In this document: positions 10,011 through 18,548 of the stretch, one piece after another | How positions within the stretch are numbered: position 1 is the stretch's first letter | Layout of the letters: every line of letters starts with the position of its first letter | NCBI GenBank assembly: GCA_021772465.1 | Contig: JAJFLX010000012.1 | Span: 129,404 to 193,403, forward strand | From: Chlamydiota bacterium | GTDB taxonomy: Bacteria; Chlamydiota; Chlamydiia; Chlamydiales; JAAKFR01 | DNA: 64,000 nucleotides | Direction: 5' to 3' | Program-made: the position numbers and the translations under genes | Notes under the pieces: model-generated | Databases searched by the model: none | What the model was told of the DNA's origin: nothing | Seen by the model: only the letters and a program-made list of their open reading frames with translations

Positions 10011-10675
10011 CTTTTTGGCCTACAAGCAAGGGCTATCAGGTAGTGCGCAAGAGGAAGGTAGCCGGTGTGAACGATCTCATCGTTGGCAGCAAAGAGAAAG
10101 CAATGCTCAAAGTGCTCTTTCACCTCTTTTTCTAACCGCTCAGCAGAGTAAATATTGACATGCCCCCGTTTTGAGACATCCGAGGCAAATGTTTGGCTGA
10201 TCTCACTAGGGGTTCCAATAAGAGCTACCCCATAATCCGAGAGGTGGTCAGCAATTTTACCGAGAAAAGCCCCCGCATTTTCTGGGTAGATGTGCTCGAT
10301 CACATCGAAGTTGACAAGGGCGTCGTAAGGCCCTTTATCACTTTGCAAAAAATCTTCACAAGAGAAGCTGAGCTCTGGATAATTCTCTTGAGCCAGCTCT
10401 ACTGCCCCCTGATCGAAGTCGATGCCATCACACTGTCCACACTCTTTGCTGAGCAGGTAGCTTCCAAGCCCCTCATTGCATCCGACATCGAGAACGCGCT
10501 TGCCAGAGCCGATCATTTTCGCGGCAAACTTGTAGTACGAAAGGCTGTGAAGCATCCGACGTGGAGTGTGGTGGAACCAGTACCCCGTATACCGCCCAAG
10601 CTTGAGGGGGGAATTATTTTCGAGGAGCTGCGTCACACAGCTCCAATTCGACTGACTCTCTTCTCTCTTTTCCAT
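10007..10675 (-). CDS. Class I SAM-dependent methyltransferase (paralogue 1)
   Basis: The 222-residue protein has the SAM-binding motif VLDVGCNEG followed by the acidic GIDFD strand, and a conserved VIEHIYPE segment. It is a clear paralogue of the 11438 gene: both share YKFAAKM, the IEHIYPE stretch, GHVN and NDEI-HTG near the C-terminus, and both are 222 residues long. The two paralogues flank the oxygenase gene. It overlaps that upstream oxygenase gene by 62 bases; the overlap is credible because the N-terminus aligns with the paralogue. Probable role: O-, N- or C-methylation of the sugar made by this operon. The acceptor cannot be deduced. Confidence 0.85.
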   Translation of the reverse strand: MEKREESQSNWSCVTQLLENNSPLKLGRYTGYWFHHTPRRMLHSLSYYKFAAKMIGSGKRVLDVGCNEGLGSYLLSKECGQCDGIDFDQGAVELAQENYPELSFSCEDFLQSDKGPYDALVNFDVIEHIYPENAGAFLGKIADHLSDYGVALIGTPSEISQTFASDVSKRGHVNIYSAERLEKEVKEHFEHCFLFAANDEIVHTGYLPLAHYLIALACRPKR

Positions 10676-11483
10676 AAAAATATTCGCATGCTGCTTGGGT
10701 TAGGGGTGAACGACAAAGGGGTTCATAATAGTCAGGGCGGGCCGATAAATCGACAGGGGCAAAAGCAGGCATCACCCGGATATCGGAGCTCCACCTCGCC
10801 ACTTTTCCGCCATTGATCAAGCTGCCGTGGACAGCAGCTAGACTGAAAAGAAGCCCTTGACCTACCTTCAAAGGAATAGGGACCATCTCTTTTTCAATCC
10901 CGGGACGCATCAATTTCGGGGCATAAAGAAAACCGAGCTGATGTTTAGCAGACCCCTTGGTCACCTCCTCGCTAACGACCTGCTCGGTCGGATAAGCCTC
11001 TTGAGGAGCCAAATGCGAGCCCGGAAGAATTTTCAAGGCACTCTCAGGCTCAATATCGACAAAAGGAATGAGCACAGAAAGTTCATAAGGAGAGCCCCCA
11101 TAGAAGGTGTCTCTGTGGTAGCCGATGTTGTCTTGCGGCTTTCCAGGCCGTGTGATGCGTAAGTAAGGATTGGACTGCACACTCAAATCGGGCCCGAGAA
11201 AATCCCGGAAGAAGGGGAGTTGCGCTTGAATGATTCGCGGCCCAAAGCGATTTTCTCGATAAAGTCGAGTGAGTTCAATCTGAAGTGCTGTGTGCTTCTC
11301 ATCCTCACACATGTAACTCTCGAGAGAGGTGTTCGGGGTGGTCTTTTTCTTAAGCTCTCGCTCTAAAAACTCTCTCGCCTCAAAGACCAGACGCGAGTCT
11401 GGAAGATCAAAAACCATCCACCCCTTCTCATAAAACGTCAAAACGACCTCCTGTTGCAGATGAGACAGAGGAGGTAGTGGCAC
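10614..11483 (-). CDS. Phytanoyl-CoA dioxygenase (PhyH)-like Fe(II)/2-oxoglutarate oxygenase
   Basis: This 289-residue protein has the non-haem iron facial triad of the PhyH family: H123 and D125 in YHRD, and H219 in AAVHGS. An arginine about 11-17 residues later (R230 or R236) would bind 2-oxoglutarate. LPGSHLAP is also typical of PhyH proteins. Such enzymes hydroxylate or otherwise oxidise small molecules, and members occur in natural-product and glycan clusters. The start is GTG at 11483, which overlaps the upstream methyltransferase by 46 bases. Lying between two paralogous methyltransferases, it probably oxidises the operon's sugar; this is inference. Confidence 0.85.
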   Translation of the reverse strand: MPLPPLSHLQQEVVLTFYEKGWMVFDLPDSRLVFEAREFLERELKKKTTPNTSLESYMCEDEKHTALQIELTRLYRENRFGPRIIQAQLPFFRDFLGPDLSVQSNPYLRITRPGKPQDNIGYHRDTFYGGSPYELSVLIPFVDIEPESALKILPGSHLAPQEAYPTEQVVSEEVTKGSAKHQLGFLYAPKLMRPGIEKEMVPIPLKVGQGLLFSLAAVHGSLINGGKVARWSSDIRVMPAFAPVDLSARPDYYEPLCRSPLTQAACEYFYGKERRESVELELCDAAPRK

Positions 11484-12106
11484 ATCGGAGCAAAACCGGT
11501 GTGGAGGATCTCATCGTTCATCCCAAAAGAGAAGACGTTGTGAAAATACTCTCCAAGGGTGCTTTGCAGCCTTTCAGCTGTGAAGAGATTCACATGTCCT
11601 AAATTGCTCGCCTCAGAGGCGTAGGGAGCCGCGGTGCTGTTGGGAGTTCCAACAATTGCAACGCCGCCCGGAGCTAGATTGCTCGCCAAGGTTTCAAAGT
11701 AGACCGCCTCATGCTCGGGGTAGATGTGTTCAACTACATCAAGGCTGACGATAAGATCGAAGGCGCCAAACGTTTTTCCCATAAAATCGTCATAGAGAAA
11801 AGTAAACTTTTCAGAAGGAAACTGCCCCCCCGCTGTCTCTATCGCCTCACAGTCGAGATCGACACCTGTGTAGTGAAGCGCCTTTTCAGCTAAAATAGGC
11901 GCCCCAATCCCCTCACCACTTCCAAGCTCTAAAACGTTTCTTCCACTGCCCCCCATTTTGGCAGCAAATTTATAACGAGAGAGGACAAAAGCGAGACGCT
12001 TTGGGTCATTGCGATAGTTGTAGCTCCAGTGATTGCCAAAGGTGTGCGAGCGCTCGCCTAGCATCTCATTTACACCCTCCCATCTCTTTTTTTCATCAGT
12101 TTTCAT
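11438..12106 (-). CDS. Class I SAM-dependent methyltransferase (paralogue 2)
   Basis: The 222-residue methyltransferase has the glycine-rich motif VLELGSGEG and the acidic TGVDLD strand. It is paralogous to the product at 10007, sharing YKFAAKM, VVEHIYPE, GHVN and NDEILHTG. It overlaps its neighbours on both sides, consistent with one translationally coupled operon. GGGTG is the only weak ribosome-binding sequence before the ATG. The presence of two divergent copies suggests methylation at two positions or on two intermediates of the same sugar. Confidence 0.85.
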   Translation of the reverse strand: MKTDEKKRWEGVNEMLGERSHTFGNHWSYNYRNDPKRLAFVLSRYKFAAKMGGSGRNVLELGSGEGIGAPILAEKALHYTGVDLDCEAIETAGGQFPSEKFTFLYDDFMGKTFGAFDLIVSLDVVEHIYPEHEAVYFETLASNLAPGGVAIVGTPNSTAAPYASEASNLGHVNLFTAERLQSTLGEYFHNVFSFGMNDEILHTGFAPMCHYLLCLICNRRSF

Positions 12107-12908
12107 CGTTTTTCACCCATTTCTCAACTCCCTGCTCCCAAAAAATCGCCGGGAAGGTGCTCTCGAGAAGAATCCGCGCAGGTCGATCGGGAGCACATCC
12201 CCTCTCTTTCACCACAAGATGGGGATCAACCCCCAGCTTAGAGGCGAGGTGCAGAGCCATCTCATAGCGGCTCGCAGCGACTCGCCCAGCGAGGTGGATG
12301 ATCCCGGCCGCTTTTGAAGCGAGAGCTCTTTCAATCCCTGTGACGACATCCCCAATCCAGATGGGGGCAAAAATCTGGTCCTCTGAGGCATGAACCTCTC
12401 TGTTTGCGAGAAGCTCCGATCCCATCTGATCGAAAAGCGTGCCGTCGCCCCGCTCAGTGCCATACACTTTGCTCATACGAATGACAAGAGCTCCCATGCG
12501 CTGGGCCCTCTCTTCGAGCTCAGCTTTTTGCCTCCCATACTCGCTAAGAGGTGTGGGCGTACAATCAGGCGTGTAAAGCGGCTTGGATCCATCAAAGACG
12601 TAATCTGTACTAAAAAAAACGGGCTGAATCCCTCGCTCGAGCAGTAGCTGAGCGAGCTCGGTAGGTCCTGAGACATTGCACCGGTAGCTTCTTTCAGGGT
12701 TCTCTTTGCAGGCTTTCAAAGAGGTGATCCCTCCCAGAATTAGGGCATGGCTGAGTCCTTCCAGAGGGATCTCTGCAAGTGAAGGAGCAGCCAAATCGAG
12801 TCGATAAAACCTCTCGCACGGAATATGGTGGGTGCCAAGACAATTGGGTCCCATCAAATGGCTTCCAATGTAGCTACGCGCGCCGATGACAATTAAGGGA
12901 TAAACCAA
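12096..12908 (-). CDS. RmlD-like NAD(P)-dependent sugar reductase/epimerase
   Basis: This 270-residue extended short-chain dehydrogenase resembles dTDP-4-dehydrorhamnose reductases. It has an N-terminal nucleotide-binding motif (GARSYIGS), the FFSTDYVFDG strand typical of RmlD, and the catalytic YGRQK (Tyr-x3-Lys) in the segment after PLSEY. The start is TTG at 12908, supported by GAGGAG seven bases upstream. In RmlD-type enzymes the product is a 6-deoxyhexose nucleotide, but here the substrate may be a heptose or branched sugar because the operon also carries GmhA- and HldE-like genes. Confidence 0.85.
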   Translation of the reverse strand: MVYPLIVIGARSYIGSHLMGPNCLGTHHIPCERFYRLDLAAPSLAEIPLEGLSHALILGGITSLKACKENPERSYRCNVSGPTELAQLLLERGIQPVFFSTDYVFDGSKPLYTPDCTPTPLSEYGRQKAELEERAQRMGALVIRMSKVYGTERGDGTLFDQMGSELLANREVHASEDQIFAPIWIGDVVTGIERALASKAAGIIHLAGRVAASRYEMALHLASKLGVDPHLVVKERGCAPDRPARILLESTFPAIFWEQGVEKWVKNDEN

Positions 12909-13546
12909 TAGTAGTCTCCTCTGTAACCCACCTCATTGAAGAGCGCTCGCCACTCATCGACATGAAGGATTGTTTTTGCTGTAAGATTCCACGCCATCAT
13001 AAGTTCTCTCTCCTCTTCAGTGCGGTAGGCATCGACTGTCAAGAAGGCCTCTTTTTTTGTCACTCTCATCACCTCTTGCAAAGCCACTTTTAGCTCCTCT
13101 CTCTCCAAATTGTGCAAGGTGTTGATAGCGATGACAAGATCGAAGCTATGATCGGGGTAGGGCAGCTCTCTAGCGTCTGCAACTTGTAGACAAGGGCGGA
13201 CCTCCTCTTTGGCGTGCCCAATGGCATAAGAGGAGATATCGACACCTTCAACTCGAATACCTGGAATCAGCTCACAGAAATCGTGAAGCATGAATCCTTT
13301 TGCACATCCAACATCGAGAAGAGAGGAGGCTTGGGTGAGTCCATAGTGTTTTTGGAAAGCAGGAATGACCGGCTGCCAAAAACGGGGAGAGTAGGTGAAC
13401 CCCCCATACCCGTGACGCCTCTCACCATCGAAAAAATCGCGGCCAAATTTCCGAGCAAGGGCGCGATCTTCCTCTGTCTTGGTAGCGCCCCTTTTTTGGA
13501 CGTCCCGTTTCGCTTTAGGATAGGCGGCTAAAAGATCGATTTCCAT
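12893..13546 (-). CDS. Class I SAM-dependent methyltransferase (third of the operon)
   Basis: The 217-residue protein has SAM motif LLDVGCAKG, the acidic GVDIS strand and FDLVIAINTLHN, typical of class I methyltransferases. A longer frame reaches 13612. I prefer the ATG at 13546 because AAGGAG lies six bases before it and the upstream gene ends at 13549, so the extension would be purely overlapping. It is not obviously paralogous to the two 222-residue methyltransferases nearby. Role: methylation within the sugar pathway, acceptor unknown. Confidence 0.85.
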   Translation of the reverse strand: MEIDLLAAYPKAKRDVQKRGATKTEEDRALARKFGRDFFDGERRHGYGGFTYSPRFWQPVIPAFQKHYGLTQASSLLDVGCAKGFMLHDFCELIPGIRVEGVDISSYAIGHAKEEVRPCLQVADARELPYPDHSFDLVIAINTLHNLEREELKVALQEVMRVTKKEAFLTVDAYRTEEERELMMAWNLTAKTILHVDEWRALFNEVGYRGDYYWFIP

Positions 13547-13548
13547 GG

Positions 13549-14541
13549 CTACTCCTTGTGCACGTAGTGAAGTGGGTACTCTAAAATAGCATCCAAGTTG
13601 GTTTGAACCCAATGAACTGTTTGCTCAACACCCGATTCGAGAGAAATAGTGGGCGCCCACCCAAAGGCTTCGCGCGCTTTTGTTGAGTCGATGGTGTAGG
13701 CCTTGTCTTGACCCAGCCTCTCTTCAGTGATTTCTACGGCCTCTTCAAAGGGGGTCTTAAGTTTTGCAGCAATAGCGCCCACAACGTCGCGTACAGCCAC
13801 CCCTCGATCAGGAGAGAGGTGGTAGATCTCACCCGGTTTTCCCTGCTCCATAGCCATCCATTCTCCGCGCGACACATCACGGATATGGATATAAGACTTC
13901 ACAGCGACCCCTCCGCCATGAAGAGGGATTTTTTTTCGGTTCAACAAATAGATGGCGGTGCGCGGGATAATTTTGAAGAGCTGTTGGTGTGCGCCGTAAA
14001 CATTCGTCGCCCGAATCATGACGAGGGGAAAATCAAAATTTTTAGCAAAAGTGAAAAGAGAGAGATCTCCCGCCGCTTTAGAGGCGGCGTAGGGAGTTGT
14101 GGGGTTAAGAGGCGCAGATTCTGTGATAAACCCTTCGCAGCTGCCATACACTTCTGGAGAGGAGATGTGGACATACTTTTCGAGATAGCGCTTGCTTTTG
14201 AGTAGATTTGCAAGCTCGGTGAGCGAGACCGCATTGGTTTGAAACCAGTGGTGAGGGTGCTCCCAGCTTGGGGCCACTTCACTTTGCGCGGCAAAGTTGA
14301 CGACAAAAGCTGGTTTGAAATCATCTAGGAGCTGCTCGAGCTTCACAAGATCTGTGTTGAGGTCGATCTGCTCAAAGTGGTAGAGCGGCGACTGCCGTTT
14401 TTTGTAGGGCAAAAAAAGGGCACTTTTTTCTGGAGATCTGCTTATTCCTAGCACCTTGTAGGTGCCAAGCTCGAGCAGCCAGTCGATATAGTCGCTGCCT
14501 GAAAACGAATTACTGCCAATTACAAGAACATTTTTCATCAA
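13549..14541 (-). CDS. NAD-dependent nucleotide-sugar dehydratase/epimerase (GDP-mannose/dTDP-glucose dehydratase-like)
   Basis: This 330-residue extended SDR resembles sugar 4,6-dehydratases. The nucleotide-binding glycine motif is a variant (VIGSNSFSG). HISSPEVYG is dehydratase-like, with the catalytic Tyr-Lys in YAASKAAGD and a RATNVYG strand. It overlaps the upstream E1 beta gene by four bases. With the RmlD-like gene downstream it could supply a 4-keto-6-deoxy intermediate. Exact substrate is not readable from sequence. Confidence 0.85.
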   Translation of the reverse strand: MMKNVLVIGSNSFSGSDYIDWLLELGTYKVLGISRSPEKSALFLPYKKRQSPLYHFEQIDLNTDLVKLEQLLDDFKPAFVVNFAAQSEVAPSWEHPHHWFQTNAVSLTELANLLKSKRYLEKYVHISSPEVYGSCEGFITESAPLNPTTPYAASKAAGDLSLFTFAKNFDFPLVMIRATNVYGAHQQLFKIIPRTAIYLLNRKKIPLHGGGVAVKSYIHIRDVSRGEWMAMEQGKPGEIYHLSPDRGVAVRDVVGAIAAKLKTPFEEAVEITEERLGQDKAYTIDSTKAREAFGWAPTISLESGVEQTVHWVQTNLDAILEYPLHYVHKE

Positions 14542-15611
14542 AAGGGACCAGTGAATGAAGGGTCGGGGATATCGTGGGGTTTTTCCATTTTAGCTGCAAG
14601 GCTCTCTTCGAGCAAGCGACGTGCACGCGTCGGCCGTCCGAGCACCTCCAATGCTCCGATGGCAACATCTTTAGCCGTCGGGTAGAAGTGATTGGCAAGG
14701 GCCCAACTCGTCGGAGAGTGGGCGTCGGGAAAGGTGATTCGCTTCGGTGGCGCCTTGAGTGACCGAAACGCTTTTTCTATAAGAAGCGCTGAAATCTCTG
14801 CAGCTAGCCCACAAAATTTCCAGTCTCCATCGAGAATAAGAGCGTGCCCCGTTTTTTCGACCGACTCGACTATCGCTTCATCATCTAGGGGTTTGAGGGT
14901 CCGAAGATCGATCACCTCTGCTGAAATTCCCTCTTGGGCTAACATCTCAGCTGCCCGGTACCCTTCAAGAGTCATATGAGATGAGGCGATGATGGTGATG
15001 TCAGAGCCTTCACGCAGTCGGTTGGCTTTACCCAGAGGCGTCGCATAGAGAGGCTGAGGAACAGGGCCAAATACATTGTGTAGCCACCGGTGTTCAAGGT
15101 AGATGACCGGATGATCTGCAGCGGAAGCTGCAACTAGTAGCCCTTTGGCATCAGCCGCATTGGAAGGGGCTACGACACTCAATCCGGGGACATGGGCAAA
15201 AAAGCTGTGAAGCGACTGTGCATGTTGAGGTCCTTGCCCCCACCCACGGCCGACGATGAGACGAACCACAAGCGGAACGCTCACTTTAGCGCCAAACATT
15301 TCACGCCACTTCGATCCGTTGTTGACCAGCTGATCGAGTGCGAGGAGCATGAAATCGGCCCGTTGGTGACACATCATGGGGCGCATGCCTACAATCGCTG
15401 AGCCGATCGCTACACCCGTCATCCCATTTTCTGATGTGGGCATATCCATTACCCGCTCTGATCCATATTTTTTATGAAGATCGAGGGTAGTGCCAAAAAC
15501 CCCTTTAGGATCTGAGACACCAAGCCCCATGACATAAACCTTGGGATCTGCAGCCAACAGCTGATCAGTCGCCTCGAGAATGGCCTCATGCACTTTAAGT
15601 TCTCGATTCAT
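14538..15611 (-). CDS. TPP-dependent dehydrogenase E1 beta-like subunit (transketolase C-terminal family)
   Basis: The 357-residue protein matches the beta subunit of 2-oxoacid dehydrogenase E1: an early region with MDMPTSENGMTGVAIGSAIVG (pyrimidine-binding Glu in the SENG segment), then GRGWGQGPQHAQSLHSFF and the C-terminal transketolase domain. It overlaps the alpha subunit gene by four bases. No E2 or E3 gene occurs in the window, and the pair sits among sugar enzymes. I infer that it is a sugar-pathway carboligase or decarboxylase rather than part of central pyruvate dehydrogenase. Confidence 0.85.
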   Translation of the reverse strand: MNRELKVHEAILEATDQLLAADPKVYVMGLGVSDPKGVFGTTLDLHKKYGSERVMDMPTSENGMTGVAIGSAIVGMRPMMCHQRADFMLLALDQLVNNGSKWREMFGAKVSVPLVVRLIVGRGWGQGPQHAQSLHSFFAHVPGLSVVAPSNAADAKGLLVAASAADHPVIYLEHRWLHNVFGPVPQPLYATPLGKANRLREGSDITIIASSHMTLEGYRAAEMLAQEGISAEVIDLRTLKPLDDEAIVESVEKTGHALILDGDWKFCGLAAEISALLIEKAFRSLKAPPKRITFPDAHSPTSWALANHFYPTAKDVAIGALEVLGRPTRARRLLEESLAAKMEKPHDIPDPSFTGPF

Positions 15612-16486
15612 GACGCCCTCCTAGGAAAGGGACTTTCGCGTGCAAAGGCAAACGCAGCTTCTATCTCAGCGTGGATCTCACTCTCATCGATTTCTATCCC
15701 GCGCAAAGGATCACGAAGAGCCCAATGAGCCACTTCCTCTTCGGGCTGAAAAGGGTCAGGGTGAGGGCCGCAGTGCTCGCGCCTCCTATAGGTTGCAAAC
15801 TCGATCAGGCAGGGCCCGTGCCCTTTGCGGATGTGATCGACCCCTTGCTTTGTCAAAGAGCACACCTCTTCTAAAAGGTTGCCATCGCCTTGTAAAGCCA
15901 ACATTCCATGCGCTCGCGCAAGAGCTGGGATGCTCCGCGCTCGGGGCTGTCTCACAGATAGAGGGGAGTAGACTGAATAGAGATTGTTTTCACAAACAAA
16001 GAGGACAGGCAACTTTTTTAGAGCAGCAAAATTGAGCGATTCAGCAAAAACCCCCTCCTCTGTAGCGCCCTCTCCAAAAAAGATAGCTGTAAGGCGTGAC
16101 TCCCCTTGAAGGTGGGCGCCAAAAGCGGCCCCAACGCCGACGGGTAGACTCCCACCCACAATGGGAGTCGAGCCTAAAAAACCGACGCTCAGATCGGTAA
16201 GGTGCATCGACCCGCCTCTCCCCTCACTGCAGCCGGTCGCTTTTCCATAGATCTCGGCAATCATCCGGTTGAGATCCCCCCCCTTAGCGAGGTAGTGAGC
16301 ATGCGCGCGGTGAGTACTCACCGCATAATCTTGAGGCTCGAGATGAGAGCACACCCCAACAGCTACCGCCTCTTGTCCGATGCTCAAGTGCACCGGGCAG
16401 CGCATCTGCCCCTCAGCGTAGCGAGCAGCAATGGCCTCTTCGACTCTTCGAATCCGCACAAGAGGGCGTGTCAAAGTTTCGATCAT
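15608..16486 (-). CDS. TPP-dependent dehydrogenase E1 alpha-like subunit
   Basis: This 292-residue protein has the alpha-subunit fold: HLSIGQEAV near the N-terminus, STHRAHAHYLAKG, and the thiamine pyrophosphate motif beginning FFGEGATEEG and ending CENN. It is shorter than typical pyruvate dehydrogenase E1 alpha (about 330-370), with the C-terminal part reduced. It precedes and overlaps the beta subunit and directly follows the HldE-like gene (ATGA overlap). Likely forms an alpha2beta2 TPP enzyme acting on a phosphosugar or nucleotide sugar; substrate unknown. Confidence 0.85.
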   Translation of the reverse strand: MIETLTRPLVRIRRVEEAIAARYAEGQMRCPVHLSIGQEAVAVGVCSHLEPQDYAVSTHRAHAHYLAKGGDLNRMIAEIYGKATGCSEGRGGSMHLTDLSVGFLGSTPIVGGSLPVGVGAAFGAHLQGESRLTAIFFGEGATEEGVFAESLNFAALKKLPVLFVCENNLYSVYSPLSVRQPRARSIPALARAHGMLALQGDGNLLEEVCSLTKQGVDHIRKGHGPCLIEFATYRRREHCGPHPDPFQPEEEVAHWALRDPLRGIEIDESEIHAEIEAAFAFARESPFPRRAS

Positions 16487-17997
16487 TTCATGAGCCTTGT
16501 GATGTATTTCCCCATCTCTACTTTCCCGACAGCCTCTCTATTGCCGACGATCTGTACATCAATAGCTGCAGCCACTGAGCCGAAAAAGCCTGCGAGAATC
16601 GGAGCATACCCTTTGACAAAAGCCAAAGAGGCAAGTGCAAAATAGCTATCACCTGCACCGACTCGGTCGACACTGCGCATGGTAAGCGCGGGAAGATTCA
16701 GCCCAGGCGCGCCCTTTTCAAAAAGCGCAACGCCATTCACTCCCCTGGTAACTGAGATATGGGGCGCGCGCATGACAGTGTAAACATCTTCAACAACGGT
16801 AGCTAGCGAGCTGCGTCTATCGTGAGCCGCTAGTCGGAGTTCGGGCTCATTGAGCGAGATAAAATCAGCTCTCGGATATTGCGTCACCGCGTGAAACCCT
16901 CTATTTCCACTGTTTGTCTGAGTGTTGAGCGCCAAGTAGGGGGCCTGCGCCGCTATCGCTCCGATGATCGGGGGATTTGTAAACCCGTTTCCAAAATCGG
17001 AAACAACGACCAGGTCAAAATTTTTGGCGTGCTTTTCTAAAAAGGAGATCACCTGCGCAGTTTGGGGCGCCCCAAGAAGGGGGCAGTTGCTCGAGTAGGT
17101 CTCAAAAAGCTTGCTGATTGCCGCTCCATCGCGAAGCACGTAGCGCCGCTTGGTTAAAGTAGGGATATCCTCTTTAAGGGGGATAAATTCGGTCACCACA
17201 TTCGAGGCTAAACCTTGAATCTCATCGCCCGCTCCAACACCTGTGAGAAGTGTCACCTCCTTTGCAAAGGAGGCGAGGTGGTTGGCGACGATGAGCGAGC
17301 CCCCTAAAAAAGTCTCTTTCTCAAGAAGAGCTGCTGCGAGATGAACCCCTTTGCCAGACTGCCCTAAGGGGTCGACGTATTGGTACTCATCGAGAATGGC
17401 ATCTCCCACGACGAGGACTCTTAAATCTGCAAGCTCCTCGAGTCTTTGAAGCACCTCAGCCGCAGAGAAGGCCTGCTTGAGTTGCTCGATGAACGGTTCG
17501 ATGCGATGCGCATCGTCGTCGAAAAAATGATTGATCAACTTAGAAGAGCTGAAGACGAGATCGTCTGTAAAATGAACTTTTCCTCCCACTCTTTCGACCG
17601 CCTCTGTCTCCTGACGGATCTTGCCTGTGATGTCCTTTTCAGCATCGGCGTATTCCTTCCCTTTTACGTAGAGGTTGGGCCTAACTGCCTCAATGGCGGG
17701 GATCGCATCAGGCGCTTCATTGAGCGCCACATAGTCGACACAAGAAAGAGAGGCGACTTGCTCGGCGCGAAGCTGCTCGGGAAAAGCAGGGCGACCAGGT
17801 CCTTTGTTGACAAAACGGTCGGCGGTGAGTGTCACAACGAGAAGATCGCCCTGCGCTTTAGCCGCGTTCAGATGGCGGATGTGACCTGGGTGGAGAAGAT
17901 CAAAAACACCGTGACAGTGAACGACTCGAGCGCCGCGTGAGCGAGCCTCACTCACTAGTCGATGAATTTCGCAAAACTTTGTAATTTTTTTCGACAT
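16483..17997 (-). CDS. HldE-like bifunctional protein with reversed domain order (nucleotidyltransferase-PfkB kinase)
   Basis: The 504-residue protein fuses two heptose-activation domains. Residues 1-150 form a cytidylyltransferase-like domain with HPGH at 36-39 and VKGKEY at 111-116. Residues 190-504 form a PfkB/ribokinase-type sugar kinase beginning VVGDAILDEY, with the catalytic GAGDS at 447-451. E. coli HldE has the kinase first and the adenylyltransferase last, so the order here is swapped. It follows the GmhA-like isomerase gene, overlapping by 43 bases, as expected for phosphorylation and nucleotide activation of a heptose 7-phosphate. The nucleotide and final sugar are uncertain. Confidence 0.88.
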   Translation of the reverse strand: MSKKITKFCEIHRLVSEARSRGARVVHCHGVFDLLHPGHIRHLNAAKAQGDLLVVTLTADRFVNKGPGRPAFPEQLRAEQVASLSCVDYVALNEAPDAIPAIEAVRPNLYVKGKEYADAEKDITGKIRQETEAVERVGGKVHFTDDLVFSSSKLINHFFDDDAHRIEPFIEQLKQAFSAAEVLQRLEELADLRVLVVGDAILDEYQYVDPLGQSGKGVHLAAALLEKETFLGGSLIVANHLASFAKEVTLLTGVGAGDEIQGLASNVVTEFIPLKEDIPTLTKRRYVLRDGAAISKLFETYSSNCPLLGAPQTAQVISFLEKHAKNFDLVVVSDFGNGFTNPPIIGAIAAQAPYLALNTQTNSGNRGFHAVTQYPRADFISLNEPELRLAAHDRRSSLATVVEDVYTVMRAPHISVTRGVNGVALFEKGAPGLNLPALTMRSVDRVGAGDSYFALASLAFVKGYAPILAGFFGSVAAAIDVQIVGNREAVGKVEMGKYITRLMK

Positions 17998-18548
17998 GCG
18001 CTGTAGCTATCTATTAAGGTGTGCAATAAAAAAAAGTGGCCGCTCTCGACGAGACCATAGTCGTGGCTCCCCAGCCAAATGTTGAGCTCACCGAGCTCTC
18101 GAAGGGGGTTGTCTTCTTCAAAACCAGATAAGGTGATTGTTGCTATCCGTTTTGATTTGGCAAATCGAGTCGCTTCGATGATATTGGGAGAGGCCCCGGA
18201 GCTCGAAATCGACACTAAAAGATCTTCGGGGCGAAGTGTTCTTTCAAGGGGCATCTTATAGACATTTTCATAGCCAAAATCGTTGGCAAAACAGGTCAAA
18301 ATATTCGAATCTGAAAAAGTAGTCGCTCCAATACCTAGTGTGCGCATCAAATCGGTGCAAAAGTGTGATGCGAGACCGGCGCTCCCTCCATTTCCAATCA
18401 CAAAAACCCGCCCCCTGACCTCTTTGAGCTGAGAGAGCATCGAGTAGCTCATCTCAAGAGCGTCATCAGCGTCAATCGCGCCCAAGCGAGTGGTGAACTC
18501 CGCGCGGTCTAGTAGGGCTTTCAACTCATCTAAGCGTGATTGGAACAC
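17955..18548 (-). CDS. gmhA: SIS-domain phosphoheptose isomerase-like protein (GmhA family)
   Basis: The 197-residue SIS protein should isomerise sedoheptulose 7-phosphate to heptose 7-phosphate. It has GNGGSA at 52-57 with H62 following, as in the GmhA zinc/substrate site, and the phosphate-binding SISSSGASPN at 113-122. A late VESGHFF segment corresponds to the C-terminal active-site helix. The acid after GNGGSA is D66 rather than the usual Glu. The start is GTG at 18548 with GGAGG five bases upstream. The neighbouring HldE-like gene strengthens the heptose assignment. Confidence 0.85.
   Translation of the reverse strand: MFQSRLDELKALLDRAEFTTRLGAIDADDALEMSYSMLSQLKEVRGRVFVIGNGGSAGLASHFCTDLMRTLGIGATTFSDSNILTCFANDFGYENVYKMPLERTLRPEDLLVSISSSGASPNIIEATRFAKSKRIATITLSGFEEDNPLRELGELNIWLGSHDYGLVESGHFFLLHTLIDSYSACRKKLQSFAKFID

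Noticed and set aside
10193..10816. 207-codon plus-strand frame
   Set aside because: It is antisense to the methyltransferase and oxygenase genes and shows no recognisable motif.
12893..13612. Longer start of the third methyltransferase
   Set aside because: AAGGAG supports ATG 13546, and the extra 22 codons would overlap the upstream dehydratase gene without family similarity.
14538..16486. Reading the E1 alpha/beta pair as housekeeping pyruvate dehydrogenase
   Set aside because: No E2 or E3 gene is adjacent, the alpha subunit is short, and the pair is embedded between sugar genes with overlapping stops and starts.
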